From Streptomyces odonnellii (GTDB lineage: Bacteria; Actinomycetota; Actinomycetes; Streptomycetales; Streptomycetaceae), in NCBI RefSeq assembly GCF_000981895.1, contig NZ_LATD01000026.1, positions 1 through 47,879 of the forward strand: DNA of 47,879 bases, written 5' to 3'. Shown here piece after piece: positions 25,841 to 34,689 of the stretch (positions are counted from its first letter, which is position 1; every line of letters starts with the position of its first letter). The translations under genes were made by a program, and so were the position numbers. The notes under the pieces are model-generated. The model had not been told where the DNA came from, made no database searches, and saw only the letters and a program-made list of their open reading frames with translations.

Positions 25841-28800
25841 CTGCTCACGCGTTCGCTCCTGCGGCCTGCGCTCTTCCCGGCGCCGCCGGTCGTGCTGCCC
25901 CTCCTGCCGACGCCGCCATCGGTCCAGCAGGCGACGCAGCCGGTCGTTCAGGCGGCTGCCGATCCTGCGACGGGTTTTGCCGTAGAGCCTGCGGCCGGCG
26001 CGACGTGCCCTGTTGACGGCCGACTTGATGGTCTGGCGGGCACGTCGGAGCGGCCGGCGCCGGGGGCGGTCCCCGGGGCGTCGGTCCTTGTCGGTGTCGC
26101 GGCGCCGCTCGTCCCTGCGGTCGTCGTCCCGGCGGCGGTCGTCCGGTCGTCGGCGGTCCTCGCGGCGGGTGTTCCTGGGGTCGCGGTCCCGGTCGCGGTC
26201 GTTCGTACGGTCCGAGTCGGGACGACGCCGATCGGGGCGGAGCGTGTCCCGGGCCGGGCCGCGGCGCGTGGGCCTGCTCGTGGGGCCGTCCCGGTCCTCG
26301 TCGCGTGTCCTGCGCTCCGCGTCCCGCGCCCGCCTCCTCGCCGCGTTGACCTCCCGGCCGTCCTCACGTCGCGTCTCGTCGTCGTGGCGCTCCTTCGGGC
26401 GTGTCGTGTGCGAGGGGCGCGGCTTCTTCTCCGGGGAGGAGCGCTTGCCGGGGCTGGGCTTCGGCCGGGGACGGGACGTCTGGTCCGCTGTCGGCTTGCG
26501 GGGTGCCGGGCGGTCGGTGGCGGGGCGGTCGGTGGCCGGACGGTCGGTCGTCGGGGTGCGGTCGTCCGCAGCCGTGGCGGGCTCGTCGTTCCTGGGTTTG
26601 CCGGGCGGGTCCGGCTGGCCCGGAGAGTCGGACGGTCCCGGCTTCTTCTTGCGCAGGTTCTTCAGCATGTCGCCGAGCCGGTCGGCCACCTTGCCCATGA
26701 ACCGGCCGACGCCCTCGATCAGGAACTGGTACACCAGCTCCAGCAGCGCGACGACCCCCGCCGCGACCGCCTTCGCGAAGGGCAGCGCGCCGTTGCCGCT
26801 CTTGACCGACTTCAGAAAGTCCATGAAGAGCCCGAAGGCGGCGAGGATCTCGCTGAGCGCCCCCCAGGCCGTCTGCAGGGCGTCGATGATCGCCATGACC
26901 CAGCCTGCGCCGGGGATGAGCTTGGCGACGACCTTCTCGACGACCAGGACGCCGATGATGAGCGGCAGTTGCGGCAGGGCCTCGTCCCAAGCCATCTGGC
27001 CCATCTGCTCTGCGGTGACCCCGCCGTCCAGCAGTTCCTGGAAATCCTCCATCGGGATGCCGATGATCTCCTGGACCTTCTGGTTGAACCAGGCTTTGAC
27101 CGCGGTCTTGATCTCCTCGAAGAGGTGGTCCTGCGCCCCGGTCTCCGCGGCGGCCCCCGCCTTGCTGATCCAGTCGCCCGGATCGGAGACGATGTCGTTG
27201 AAGATGGCGGCCCACTCGCCGAGCCCCTGTACAACGGCCGCGCCGAACTCCAGCGCGCCGACGGTCACGGTCTCCGCCATGTCTACGGCCGCCAGCAGCC
27301 CCGTCTCCAGCAGGTCCAGCCCCGCGACCAGAGCGTCGCACAGGCCGTCGAGCAGCTTGCCAGCGACTTCCTTGAGAGCGTCGGCGAACTCGTTGACCTT
27401 CTCCACGGCCCAGTCGCGCGCGCCGTCGATGGTGTTGCGCCACTTGTCGCGCATCGCCGGGTAGTCGGCGAGGAGTTCGTCGCCGAGGGCGATCAGGGCG
27501 TCGGCGAAGACGTTGATCTGGTCGATGACCCAGTTGCGGGCGTCGTCGATGAGCTGGAAGACCGCCTGCTTGAACCTGTCGATGAGGTCGGTGACGACCC
27601 GACGCGCCTCCTCGAAGACCGTCTTGATGGCGTTCTTGAGTTCCTCGAAGAATTCCTTCAGCTTCTCGATGGCCTCTTCGAGCCAGTTGTCCGCGTCGCT
27701 CTTGCCCTCGTCCTGCTTCTCCTCGGCCTCCCGCTCGGCGTCGTTCTGCGTGTCCGTGATCCTCTGGTTGTCGTCCTCGGTGCGCTTGTCGACGTCCTCG
27801 TCGGTCTCCTTCTCCTTGTCCGTGATGTCCTGGCGGACCTTCTCGTACTTCTTGCCCTTCTTGCCGTCGATCTCCGCGACCTTGTCGTCCTGTTCCTTGC
27901 GCCACTGGTCACGGGAGTCGGCGATGTCGGTGCGGCCTTTGTCGCGGGCGTCCGACTGCTTCTCGCTGCTGACATCGACCTCGCGCTTGAGGTCCTGGTC
28001 GTGCTTCTGCCGGTCCTGCTGAGCCTTCTGATCCTTGGTCCGGCGCTCCTGTCCCATCTTCTGCCGGCCCTCGGTGAAGCCCGCCTGGATCTGCGGGCCG
28101 CGGTCGTGCTCGGCCACGGCGGAGGCGGACTCGATGGGCACGCCCCCGGACACCGACCGAGGGCCGCTTCCCTTCGCGGTCTTCTTCCCGCCGGACACCT
28201 TGCCGGTCAGGGTCTCCCCGGGCACGTCCGGATAGATCTGGTCCTCGCCCATCGGCAGGCCCGCGTCCGTACGGCCCGACTGATGCAGCTCGTTCTTCCG
28301 CTCGTCCAGCTTCCGGCTCTGCTCGTCCGTGCGCTGTGGATCGGAGTCGTCCTCCAGCGGGAGCCTGGGCGCATCGCCCACCTTGGCGTTCCGCAGCCCC
28401 TCGTCCTTGGTGGGGAGCCCCAGGATCGAGTCGATCAGATCGTCGAGCGGCAGGATCTCCTTCAGGAGGCTGCCGAACAACTGGGCGCCGATCGTCACGG
28501 CGATGTCCCACCAACTGGGCTCCGGCACGTTCGAACCCGGCAGCTCGCCCTCCGGTTTCTGCTCACCGGTGATCTCGGGCGTGCTGCCCTGCGCCGCCTG
28601 GGTACGGGCCACCTTGGCGTTGGTGTACGTGCCGGGGGCCGCCACCGTCGGGCCGCCCGGCACCGTCCTCGGGGAGCCCGACGGGCGCCGCGTCTTCGGC
28701 GGCGCCTTGCGCAGCGTCGTCCGCTCCTTGTCGACCGAACGGCCGACCGCGCCGTCGACGCCCTTCAGCGTCTCCAGTGCCTGGTGCGGCTTGAGCCCCG

Positions 28801-31495
28801 CCGCGGTGGCCAGCCCCGATTCGGGCGTGGCGTTCGAGACATCGGGTGCCGGAGCTTCCTTCTTGGCCTTCCCCGCGCCGGACCCGCCGGCCCGGCCGCC
28901 GCCACGACCGGCCCGCCCGGGAGCCGGGGCGGAGGCCGAGGCCGAGCGGCTGCCGCCCCCGCCGCCTCCGCCCCGGCGGACGGTTTTCGCCGCCTGCCGG
29001 GCGGCCTGACGCTTGGCCCCCGTCGGCCTTGCCCGGGGACCCGCCCCCGTGGACCCGGCGCGTGGCGCCCCGGTGGCCTTGGGGGAGTTGGCCTTCGCCT
29101 CCTGGCCGGCCATGGGCGCGGGACCGTTGCCCGGCGCCGGCGCCGGGGCGGAAACCGGCCCCGGCGCAGAGACCTTGTCCGGGCCGCTCTGCGGGGCGGG
29201 GGAGGTGGCAGGACCCTTGCCCTCGGTGACGTCCTGGTCGGCGGGGACAGCACTGGGCCCGGGGGCGGGCGTTTCCTGCCCGGTGTTCCCGCCGCCCCCG
29301 GCTCGGTCCGTACCCGTCTCGGCGGTCCCCCCGGACCCGGCGTCGGTCTCCGTCCCGGCCGTCCCGGCAGCGCTCTGGCTGTCGGCGGCGCGGCCCGACT
29401 CCCTGGCCGTATCCGCCTGGCCGCTTCCGTCCGCCCCCGCGGCCCTGCTCTCCGCCGCGGAACCGGACGAGGCCGTGCCGGCTCCCTGGCTACGGGCGTC
29501 CTCACCGGCCTTGTCCAACTGCCGAGGGGCAGCCGTCTCGCCGGGCCCGGAGACCGCTCCGCCCCCCGCGCCATCGGCGGTACGAGCCTCCTCGTCCCGC
29601 CTTTCGGCTTCGGCGTCCTCCCCGCGTTCCTCCGTTTGCTTCTTCTCCCACCGCGTTTCGGCGGAATCAGTCATGGGGGTCGCGGTCGGCCCAGAGCCCG
29701 CCAACCCGGAGTCGCCTGCCCCGCTGTTTTCTGTGGAGCCGAGGTCCTGATCGGCGGAGCTGACACCGAGGAGGTCCTGGATGGCGCGCCTCTCGGACTC
29801 CTCCTCGGCCTCGGAACGTGAGGGACTGTCCTGGGGCGTGTCGGATTCGGTCTGGTCCTGTACCGCGTCCGGCGCCAATTCGGCAGTCGTGGACGGAAGG
29901 CTGGGCCGAGCGGCCGTTCCCTTCCGCCGTTCCTCGACGAGGCTCGGGTTCTTGGCCGCATCCGTGTACCCGACGAGGTCGATGCCGGGAACGGGTACGT
30001 CACCTCTGCCCGCTTCCTCGTCCGCCGCCGCGTCCCCCTGCTCCTCGGCGCCGTCCGCGGACTCCGACTCCAGCCCCAACGGCTCGTCGTCGGTGCCTTC
30101 TTCGTTCTCCGGATCGCCCGCAGCGCGAGCTGTGCCGGGGTCACCGCCGGTCCTGGCCTTCTCGCCGGGTTCGGCACCGCTCCTGTCCACGGCTGCCGGG
30201 GCAGCCGCGGCACCCCTGCTGACGGCGGGGCTCCCGGCCGGGCCTTCGGTTTGCTGCGGCTCCTGTTCCGCAGCCTGCTGTTCCTGCTCCTGAGCGGTGG
30301 CCTCCTCCTCCGGACCTGACGACTCCCGCTCCTCCTCCGCACCCGCTTCGTCCTTCGGCGCATCCCTCTCGGCAGAGGCGTTCCTGTCCTCCTGCCGCTC
30401 CTGGGACCGGTCCTGCTGCCGTGCGGCGGCCTCTCCACGGTCCTGGCTCGCCGCCTGTTCCGGAGACGTGGTGTTCCCGTCCGCGCCAGCCCCTCCCCGT
30501 CCTCCAGGCGCGGTCGACTCTTCGGCCGTCTCACCGTCTCCGGTGGACTTCCCGTCCTCTCCCTGCGGACCAGGCTCGCGCCGGCCGTGACCGGTGCCCT
30601 CCGTCGGCTGCCGCTTCTCCTCGGCAGACTCGCGCTCACGTTCCTGTGCGATGTCCTCGGCCTCGCCGGGGACCGCCTCGGGGGCACCGGTGGCCGCCAG
30701 TGGCAACGGCCCCTGCTGCTCAGTCTCGTCGACCAAGTCCAGCAGCCGGTCGAGTACGGGGGTGGTCAGCCGCAGTTCCAGTCGATCGAGGACAAGGTCC
30801 TGCACCTGCGGCGCCATCCGCGCAAGTTGGAGCCGCACCCGACCCGACCGGTCCTCCGGGTCGCCCCGCAACGAGCGCACCACCCCGTGCGCCAGGCGGT
30901 CGAGCAGTGTCGCGGGGTCCAGTTCCTCCATGCGGCGGCGGTCGGCGTCGACCGTCGCGTAGCGGAGCCAGCCGGGGGTGGACTGGCCCTTCTCGACCGT
31001 CGAAGGCTCCTCGTCCCGGGCGTGTAATCCGTCCCGTACGAGATCGCGCGCCGTCGACTCCGCCTCCTGTTCGATCGCCTGCTGCGGCAGGCTCACCGCG
31101 CCCAGGTCGCGGCCCGCGCGGAGGGTGCCCAGGCCGTGCGGGTTCTGGACCGTGTGCAGGAGTTCGTGGGCGAGCAGGCGTTGGCCGTCCGCCGTGCCCG
31201 ATACGTACGCGCCCTCGCGGAAGAAGATGTCCTGGCCGACGGCGACCGCGTCCGCGCCCAGCAGTTCCGTGAGCGCGCCCGCGTCGCGGTCGGTGTGCAG
31301 CCGCACCTGGCCGAAGTCGTGGCCGAGCCGTTCCTCCAGCTCCCGCCGTACGCCCGGATCCAGCGGCTGGCCCGCGCCGCTGACGATGTTCTTCGGCTCG
31401 GGCGCGGCGGATCTGGCCCGCTCCTTGCGCTTGCTCCGCCGTTCGGTACGGGCCGCCTCGGCGTCCTGGGACGCGCTGCGGGACGACGTACTCAT
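24740..31495 (-). CDS. giant DUF4157 (eCIS core) protein with C-terminal nuclease-like toxin domain
   Basis: 2251 aa. Residues about 42-150 are the DUF4157/eCIS core domain with HELLH (110-114), a zinc-metallopeptidase-type motif; this domain marks proteins carried by eCIS particles. Residues about 260-960 are a low-complexity Glu/Gln/Ala, then Gly/Pro/Ala-rich region. Residues about 1130-1270 are charged and probably coiled coil. Residues about 1268-1620 are amphipathic and hydrophobic helices (LPLIIGVLVVEKVVAKLIPG). Residues about 1630-1885 are a very basic Arg/Asp-rich linker. The C-terminus (about 1886-2251) has a compact domain with WVRMHMFTEKFGG, then NLVPAP and a further Asn (His2070, Asn2084, Asn2094), resembling His-Me-finger DNA/RNA non-specific endonucleases. 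The start overlaps the previous stop (ATGA). Codon 157 is TTA. A SUKH-like gene follows. The nuclease assignment is tentative; a tape-measure role is possible as well. Confidence 0.85.
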   Translation of the reverse strand: MSTSSRSASQDAEAARTERRSKRKERARSAAPEPKNIVSGAGQPLDPGVRRELEERLGHDFGQVRLHTDRDAGALTELLGADAVAVGQDIFFREGAYVSGTADGQRLLAHELLHTVQNPHGLGTLRAGRDLGAVSLPQQAIEQEAESTARDLVRDGLHARDEEPSTVEKGQSTPGWLRYATVDADRRRMEELDPATLLDRLAHGVVRSLRGDPEDRSGRVRLQLARMAPQVQDLVLDRLELRLTTPVLDRLLDLVDETEQQGPLPLAATGAPEAVPGEAEDIAQERERESAEEKRQPTEGTGHGRREPGPQGEDGKSTGDGETAEESTAPGGRGGAGADGNTTSPEQAASQDRGEAAARQQDRSQERQEDRNASAERDAPKDEAGAEEERESSGPEEEATAQEQEQQAAEQEPQQTEGPAGSPAVSRGAAAAPAAVDRSGAEPGEKARTGGDPGTARAAGDPENEEGTDDEPLGLESESADGAEEQGDAAADEEAGRGDVPVPGIDLVGYTDAAKNPSLVEERRKGTAARPSLPSTTAELAPDAVQDQTESDTPQDSPSRSEAEEESERRAIQDLLGVSSADQDLGSTENSGAGDSGLAGSGPTATPMTDSAETRWEKKQTEERGEDAEAERRDEEARTADGAGGGAVSGPGETAAPRQLDKAGEDARSQGAGTASSGSAAESRAAGADGSGQADTARESGRAADSQSAAGTAGTETDAGSGGTAETGTDRAGGGGNTGQETPAPGPSAVPADQDVTEGKGPATSPAPQSGPDKVSAPGPVSAPAPAPGNGPAPMAGQEAKANSPKATGAPRAGSTGAGPRARPTGAKRQAARQAAKTVRRGGGGGGGSRSASASAPAPGRAGRGGGRAGGSGAGKAKKEAPAPDVSNATPESGLATAAGLKPHQALETLKGVDGAVGRSVDKERTTLRKAPPKTRRPSGSPRTVPGGPTVAAPGTYTNAKVARTQAAQGSTPEITGEQKPEGELPGSNVPEPSWWDIAVTIGAQLFGSLLKEILPLDDLIDSILGLPTKDEGLRNAKVGDAPRLPLEDDSDPQRTDEQSRKLDERKNELHQSGRTDAGLPMGEDQIYPDVPGETLTGKVSGGKKTAKGSGPRSVSGGVPIESASAVAEHDRGPQIQAGFTEGRQKMGQERRTKDQKAQQDRQKHDQDLKREVDVSSEKQSDARDKGRTDIADSRDQWRKEQDDKVAEIDGKKGKKYEKVRQDITDKEKETDEDVDKRTEDDNQRITDTQNDAEREAEEKQDEGKSDADNWLEEAIEKLKEFFEELKNAIKTVFEEARRVVTDLIDRFKQAVFQLIDDARNWVIDQINVFADALIALGDELLADYPAMRDKWRNTIDGARDWAVEKVNEFADALKEVAGKLLDGLCDALVAGLDLLETGLLAAVDMAETVTVGALEFGAAVVQGLGEWAAIFNDIVSDPGDWISKAGAAAETGAQDHLFEEIKTAVKAWFNQKVQEIIGIPMEDFQELLDGGVTAEQMGQMAWDEALPQLPLIIGVLVVEKVVAKLIPGAGWVMAIIDALQTAWGALSEILAAFGLFMDFLKSVKSGNGALPFAKAVAAGVVALLELVYQFLIEGVGRFMGKVADRLGDMLKNLRKKKPGPSDSPGQPDPPGKPRNDEPATAADDRTPTTDRPATDRPATDRPAPRKPTADQTSRPRPKPSPGKRSSPEKKPRPSHTTRPKERHDDETRREDGREVNAARRRARDAERRTRDEDRDGPTSRPTRRGPARDTLRPDRRRPDSDRTNDRDRDRDPRNTRREDRRRPDDRRRDDDRRDERRRDTDKDRRPGDRPRRRPLRRARQTIKSAVNRARRAGRRLYGKTRRRIGSRLNDRLRRLLDRWRRRQEGQHDRRRREERRPQERTREQEMPRVVFRNLDGETHTLMFRGRGPGAEMVVRSQTDPVERYLKEWEGEARQIEDAPDRRDRQLASIRSAWAEHRVTAGIQRRLPAKGTTAHSPTGQAAYSALHIALRRLAGLLELREVDPNDPPLLPMILPAYTDGVRAAGFQATGINKSIKNHKGQKPRGNNLIPLGWQLVPPQLRNETAWVRMHMFTEKFGGKASASNLVPAPGTAVNSRFAYRIELPAHKSITKDPQVKMIWYNYAVNFYPAPDEYFPKKISMSWGKYGATGNTWRKQPAEGHYTRDGIERPTALDSRFDINGKGPDSISSEFGVSRAFALAVRDQSPYRDIYQLMVRLKVHKRNLNATAPRKLRNFEKELKAVVKKKGNIRFT
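31025..31027 (-). promoter_or_regulatory. in-frame TTA codon (bldA target) in the effector gene
   Basis: Codon 157 of the DUF4157 gene is TTA (31495 minus 31027 is 468, a multiple of 3), in VRDGLHARDEE just after the core domain. Near the 5' end it would block synthesis of the toxin domain when the bldA tRNA is scarce. Confidence 0.7.
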
Positions 31496-31788
31496 CGTGG
31501 TTCACCCCGCCCCGACAGACCCGCGTGCACCGCGCGCGCCAGCGCCTCGCCCAGCCGGCCCGGCGAAGTGGTCGCGGGCAGCGGCGGCAGTCCGGACAGG
31601 GCGTCCAGGGTCCGGCCGCCGTCGGCCGCCAGCGGCACGCCGCGTTCCCTTACGAGCCGGGCCAGTTCGGCTTGGAACGCCGCCGACACCCGCTCGGGGT
31701 CCAGCCGTTCGAAACCGTCGAGCACCAGCTCGCCGATGTCCACCCGTACCTCGGACGACGACATACGCCGTGCCTCGTTCAGACCCAT
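31492..31788 (-). CDS. small conserved-position CIS protein, function unknown
   Basis: 98 aa between the ATPase and the effector genes. The N-terminal part VRVDIGELVLDGFERLDPERV resembles small proteins that occur at this place in actinobacterial eCIS loci. I recognise no domain. It is predicted to be helical and soluble. Two starts exist. The ATG at 31788 has a strong GGAGGT 6-7 bases upstream (inside the ATPase gene) and is preferred; the ATG at 31764 would remove eight residues. The stop overlaps the effector start in ATGA, so translation of the two is probably coupled. Because it directly precedes the effector, a chaperone or loading role is possible but unproven. Confidence 0.75.
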   Translation of the reverse strand: MGLNEARRMSSSEVRVDIGELVLDGFERLDPERVSAAFQAELARLVRERGVPLAADGGRTLDALSGLPPLPATTSPGRLGEALARAVHAGLSGRGEPR

Positions 31789-33746
31789 CCGTGGACCTCC
31801 GAGGGCGTCAAGGAGCGGTCCAGCTTGAGGTATTCGGTACGTGCCGCCTCCAGCATGTGCCGCATCTGGAGCCGGCCGCCCTCCTCCGCCGCGAGGAAGG
31901 CGCCCGACAGCGCGATATTGCGGATCGAGCCGCCCGCCACGGTCAGCCGGGCGAGCCGCTCCGGATCGATGTCCTTCAGCGGCGCCCGCGCGGGCAGCAC
32001 ACGCCGCCAGATCTCGACGCGTTCGCTCTCGCCGGGGAACGGGAAGTCCACCACGAACCGGATCCGACGCATGAACGCCGTGTCCAGCGCCTGCTTCATG
32101 TTCGTGGTCAGGATCGCCAGACCCCGGTACGCCTCCATCCGCATCAGCAGATAGCTGACTTCGAGATTCGCGTACCGGTCGTGGCTGTCCTTGACCTCAC
32201 TGCGCTTGCCGAAGAGCGCGTCCGCCTCGTCGAACAGCAGCAGCGCGCCGCCGCGTTCGGCCGCGTCGAACACCCGGCGCAGGTTCTTCTCGGTCTCGCC
32301 GATGTACTTGCTGACCACCTGCGACAGATCGATGACGAACAGATCGAGACCCAGCTCGCGCGCCATCACCTCGGCGGCCAGGGTCTTCCCGGTGCCGGAG
32401 CCGCCCGCGAACAGCGCGGTGACACCGAGGCCCCGGCGCAGCGTCGCCGCGAAGCCCCACTCCTGGTAGACGGTGGCCCGCTGCCGTACATGCGCGACGA
32501 TCTCCCGCAGGATCCTCGACTGCCGCTCCGCGAGCACCAAGTCGTCCCAGCCGGCCCGTGGTTCGAGGCGCCGGCCCAGCTCGTCCATGCCCATCCGGGC
32601 CTCGGCCAGGCCGGCTTGCCAGGCCAGCGCCGCGGCGTCCGGCCCGTCCTCACCCGGCAGGTCCCGTACGACGGCCGCGGCGGCGGAGCGGACGAGATAC
32701 GGCGGGAGCGCGAACTGCTCGACCAGGTCCCGCAGTTCGTCCTCCGACACCTCCGGTACGCCCGCGAACGCGTCCGCCCACACACCGAGCTGCTCGTCGG
32801 GACCGAGCGCCGGTACGGTGACCCGCGCGCCGCGCGGACCGGCGCCGGCCCGGGGATCGGTGCTGGAGACGACCAGTGGTACGGCCGCGCTCTCGATGAA
32901 CGCGTCGGTGGCGGCGGCCTGTTCACGGTCCAGCTCACCGGTCTCCAGCAGCAGCGCGGCGGGCAGCAGGACCGCCTCGCGCTGCCAGAGCCGAGCGAGC
33001 CGGTCGCGTTCGGCCGGAGCTGACGGAATGTCAGCGGCGGCCATCGTGTACAGGCCGAGCCCCGCACGACGGGCCGCCGCCGCGGCTATCTCGGCACGGG
33101 ACCGCGGGTCGCCGCCGACCAGTTCGGCGCGGCGCGGGCTGTACGGTCCGGTGGCCGCCCAGCTCGCGGCGACCCGGGCCGCCGCCAGGTCGTACGAAGG
33201 GGGGAGGCTGTCCGGCGCGGGTGTCCGGCGCAGCAGGCCGTGCAGCCGGGCGTCCAAGTACGGCGAGCCGACGAGGAAATGCAGGATGCGCTCGTCGAGC
33301 CGGAGCCGCGAGGTGGTCAGCCGCGACTCGTCGTCCAGCTCGACGATCCGCCAGCGGCGCAGTGGCGCGACGGGCGTGAGCGCACTCCAGTGCGGCTCGC
33401 CCAGCGCGGCGAGGGCGAGCGAGAAGGTCGGATGCGCCCGCTCCGGATGACCGCTCGCGGCGGCGCAACGGCTGCCGGTGGTGGGGTCCAGCTCGGCGGC
33501 GGCGGTGAGCAGGACGACATCCCGCTCGAACGGACTGAGCCCGAAACAGGCGACAAGCGCGTCGAGGGACGCGGGCCCGGAGGGCACGCCCGTCTCGTCG
33601 TGCGAGGCGGCCCGCCCGGCCGCCTCCGGCGTGGGTGTGCCGCCGTTACGGGTGCGCTCGGCGTGTGCGTCGACGCGGGCCAGGACCGAACGCATGGCGG
33701 CGGCCAGTGTCCGGCCGTCCGTGCTCGCCTCGTCGTTGGTGCTCAT
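31779..33746 (-). CDS. cis15: AAA+ ATPase of the contractile injection system
   Basis: 655 aa. Classical AAA+ module in the C-terminal third: Walker A GGSGTGKT (Lys454), LSQVVSKYIGETEKNLRRVF (family-typical pore/second-motif region), Walker B LLLFDEAD (Asp506, Glu507) and TTNMKQALDTAFMRRIRFVV with the arginine-finger region. The N-terminal 400 residues include a degenerate ATPase-like region (CFGLSPFERDVVLLTAAAELD) as seen in Afp15/PVC15 proteins. These ATPases are needed for particle assembly or effector loading. The ATG at 33746 (MSTNDEASTDG) has a GAGGG close by. It ends overlapping the 98-aa gene. Confidence 0.93.
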   Translation of the reverse strand: MSTNDEASTDGRTLAAAMRSVLARVDAHAERTRNGGTPTPEAAGRAASHDETGVPSGPASLDALVACFGLSPFERDVVLLTAAAELDPTTGSRCAAASGHPERAHPTFSLALAALGEPHWSALTPVAPLRRWRIVELDDESRLTTSRLRLDERILHFLVGSPYLDARLHGLLRRTPAPDSLPPSYDLAAARVAASWAATGPYSPRRAELVGGDPRSRAEIAAAAARRAGLGLYTMAAADIPSAPAERDRLARLWQREAVLLPAALLLETGELDREQAAATDAFIESAAVPLVVSSTDPRAGAGPRGARVTVPALGPDEQLGVWADAFAGVPEVSEDELRDLVEQFALPPYLVRSAAAAVVRDLPGEDGPDAAALAWQAGLAEARMGMDELGRRLEPRAGWDDLVLAERQSRILREIVAHVRQRATVYQEWGFAATLRRGLGVTALFAGGSGTGKTLAAEVMARELGLDLFVIDLSQVVSKYIGETEKNLRRVFDAAERGGALLLFDEADALFGKRSEVKDSHDRYANLEVSYLLMRMEAYRGLAILTTNMKQALDTAFMRRIRFVVDFPFPGESERVEIWRRVLPARAPLKDIDPERLARLTVAGGSIRNIALSGAFLAAEEGGRLQMRHMLEAARTEYLKLDRSLTPSEVHGWV

Positions 33747-33779
33747 GCCCTCACCCGCCCCCGTGTCGCGCACCGTGCC

Positions 33780-34685
33780 TCAGCTCTCCCCGCCGTCTTC
33801 GCCCGAGCCCGACCCGGCGCCCGAGCCCGAGTCCCTGCCCGAGTCCGATCCCGAGCCTGGCCCCGACCCCGCACCCGGCCCGGACCGCGTGCTCTTCCGG
33901 GTACGAGCAGTCGGCGCTGCCCGCTTGGTTGTCGTCTTGCGAGCCGCGCGCTTCTTGGCCGGCGTGGCAGCCGCAGACCCCGGCTCCCTGACCGGGTCTT
34001 CCACTGAAGGCGGCGCAGGCGCAGGCACTTGCACAGGTGCTGGCGTCGGCGCCGAAGGCCGTCCCGGTGCCCCCTCCGACCCCAGCGGCACCACCCGTAC
34101 CGTCCGCTTCTCCACCGGCTTAGCCGCCACCGGCCGTTCGCGGCCCTCGATCAGCACCAGCGACGCCTGATACGCCACCGACAGCGAGTACGGCGTCTGG
34201 TGGAGCATCCCCCAGAGCTTCGACGTCTCGTCGATGTCCATCACCGTCGGTGTGAACCGCACCCGCTGCGCCGACACCGCCAGATCGCTGCCCGCGAGAT
34301 GCGGGCGCTCCGCCGCCAGCTCGATCAACTCGTATGGCAGGAGCGGGAATTCGTGCAGAGTACGGACCACACATCCGATCAGGCGCTGGCCGATCAGCTC
34401 CGCCTCCTCGCCGTACGCGCTGATCAGATAGTGCAGATCCAGCGGCGCGGCGGGCCGGTTGAGCAGGGTGCCGTCCGAGGCACGCGTCGGCAGGTCGGTG
34501 TGGCGCATCGAGGCGTTCGGTGTGACCTGGTACAGGAAGACATTGATCGTCGGCTCGACCGGCGGCTCGGCGGGTGGTTTACGGGTCTCGACCTTGACCG
34601 CGATGTCCATCTCGGGGCCGAGGTTGCTCTCGATCAGCAGAGCCAGCGCCTGGGTGACCGTCGCGAGGGCAAGTGCGTTGCTCAT
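33780..34685 (-). CDS. cis16: tube-terminating cap protein, DUF4255 (Pvc16 N-terminal) type
   Basis: 301 aa. Residues 1-190 are the DUF4255/Pvc16_N domain (TINVFLYQVTPNASMRHTDL, DLHYLISAYGEEAELIGQRL, VMDIDETSKLWGMLHQTPY), the protein that caps the distal end of the tube and sheath. The C-terminal 110 residues are unusual. They are Pro/Ala-rich, then a Lys/Arg/Thr block (AKKRAARKTTTKRAAPTART) like histone-H1-type tails, then a Gly/Ser/Asp-rich acidic end. The start lies 4 bp behind the previous stop. The basic tail could bind nucleic acid or the membrane, which is speculative. Confidence 0.92.
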   Translation of the reverse strand: MSNALALATVTQALALLIESNLGPEMDIAVKVETRKPPAEPPVEPTINVFLYQVTPNASMRHTDLPTRASDGTLLNRPAAPLDLHYLISAYGEEAELIGQRLIGCVVRTLHEFPLLPYELIELAAERPHLAGSDLAVSAQRVRFTPTVMDIDETSKLWGMLHQTPYSLSVAYQASLVLIEGRERPVAAKPVEKRTVRVVPLGSEGAPGRPSAPTPAPVQVPAPAPPSVEDPVREPGSAAATPAKKRAARKTTTKRAAPTARTRKSTRSGPGAGSGPGSGSDSGRDSGSGAGSGSGEDGGES

Positions 34686-34689
34686 GGCC

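Noticed and set aside
25535..29821. Plus-strand open frame of more than 1400 codons opposite the effector gene.
   Set aside because: It mirrors the low-complexity codons of the effector; no independent domain or ribosome-binding site.
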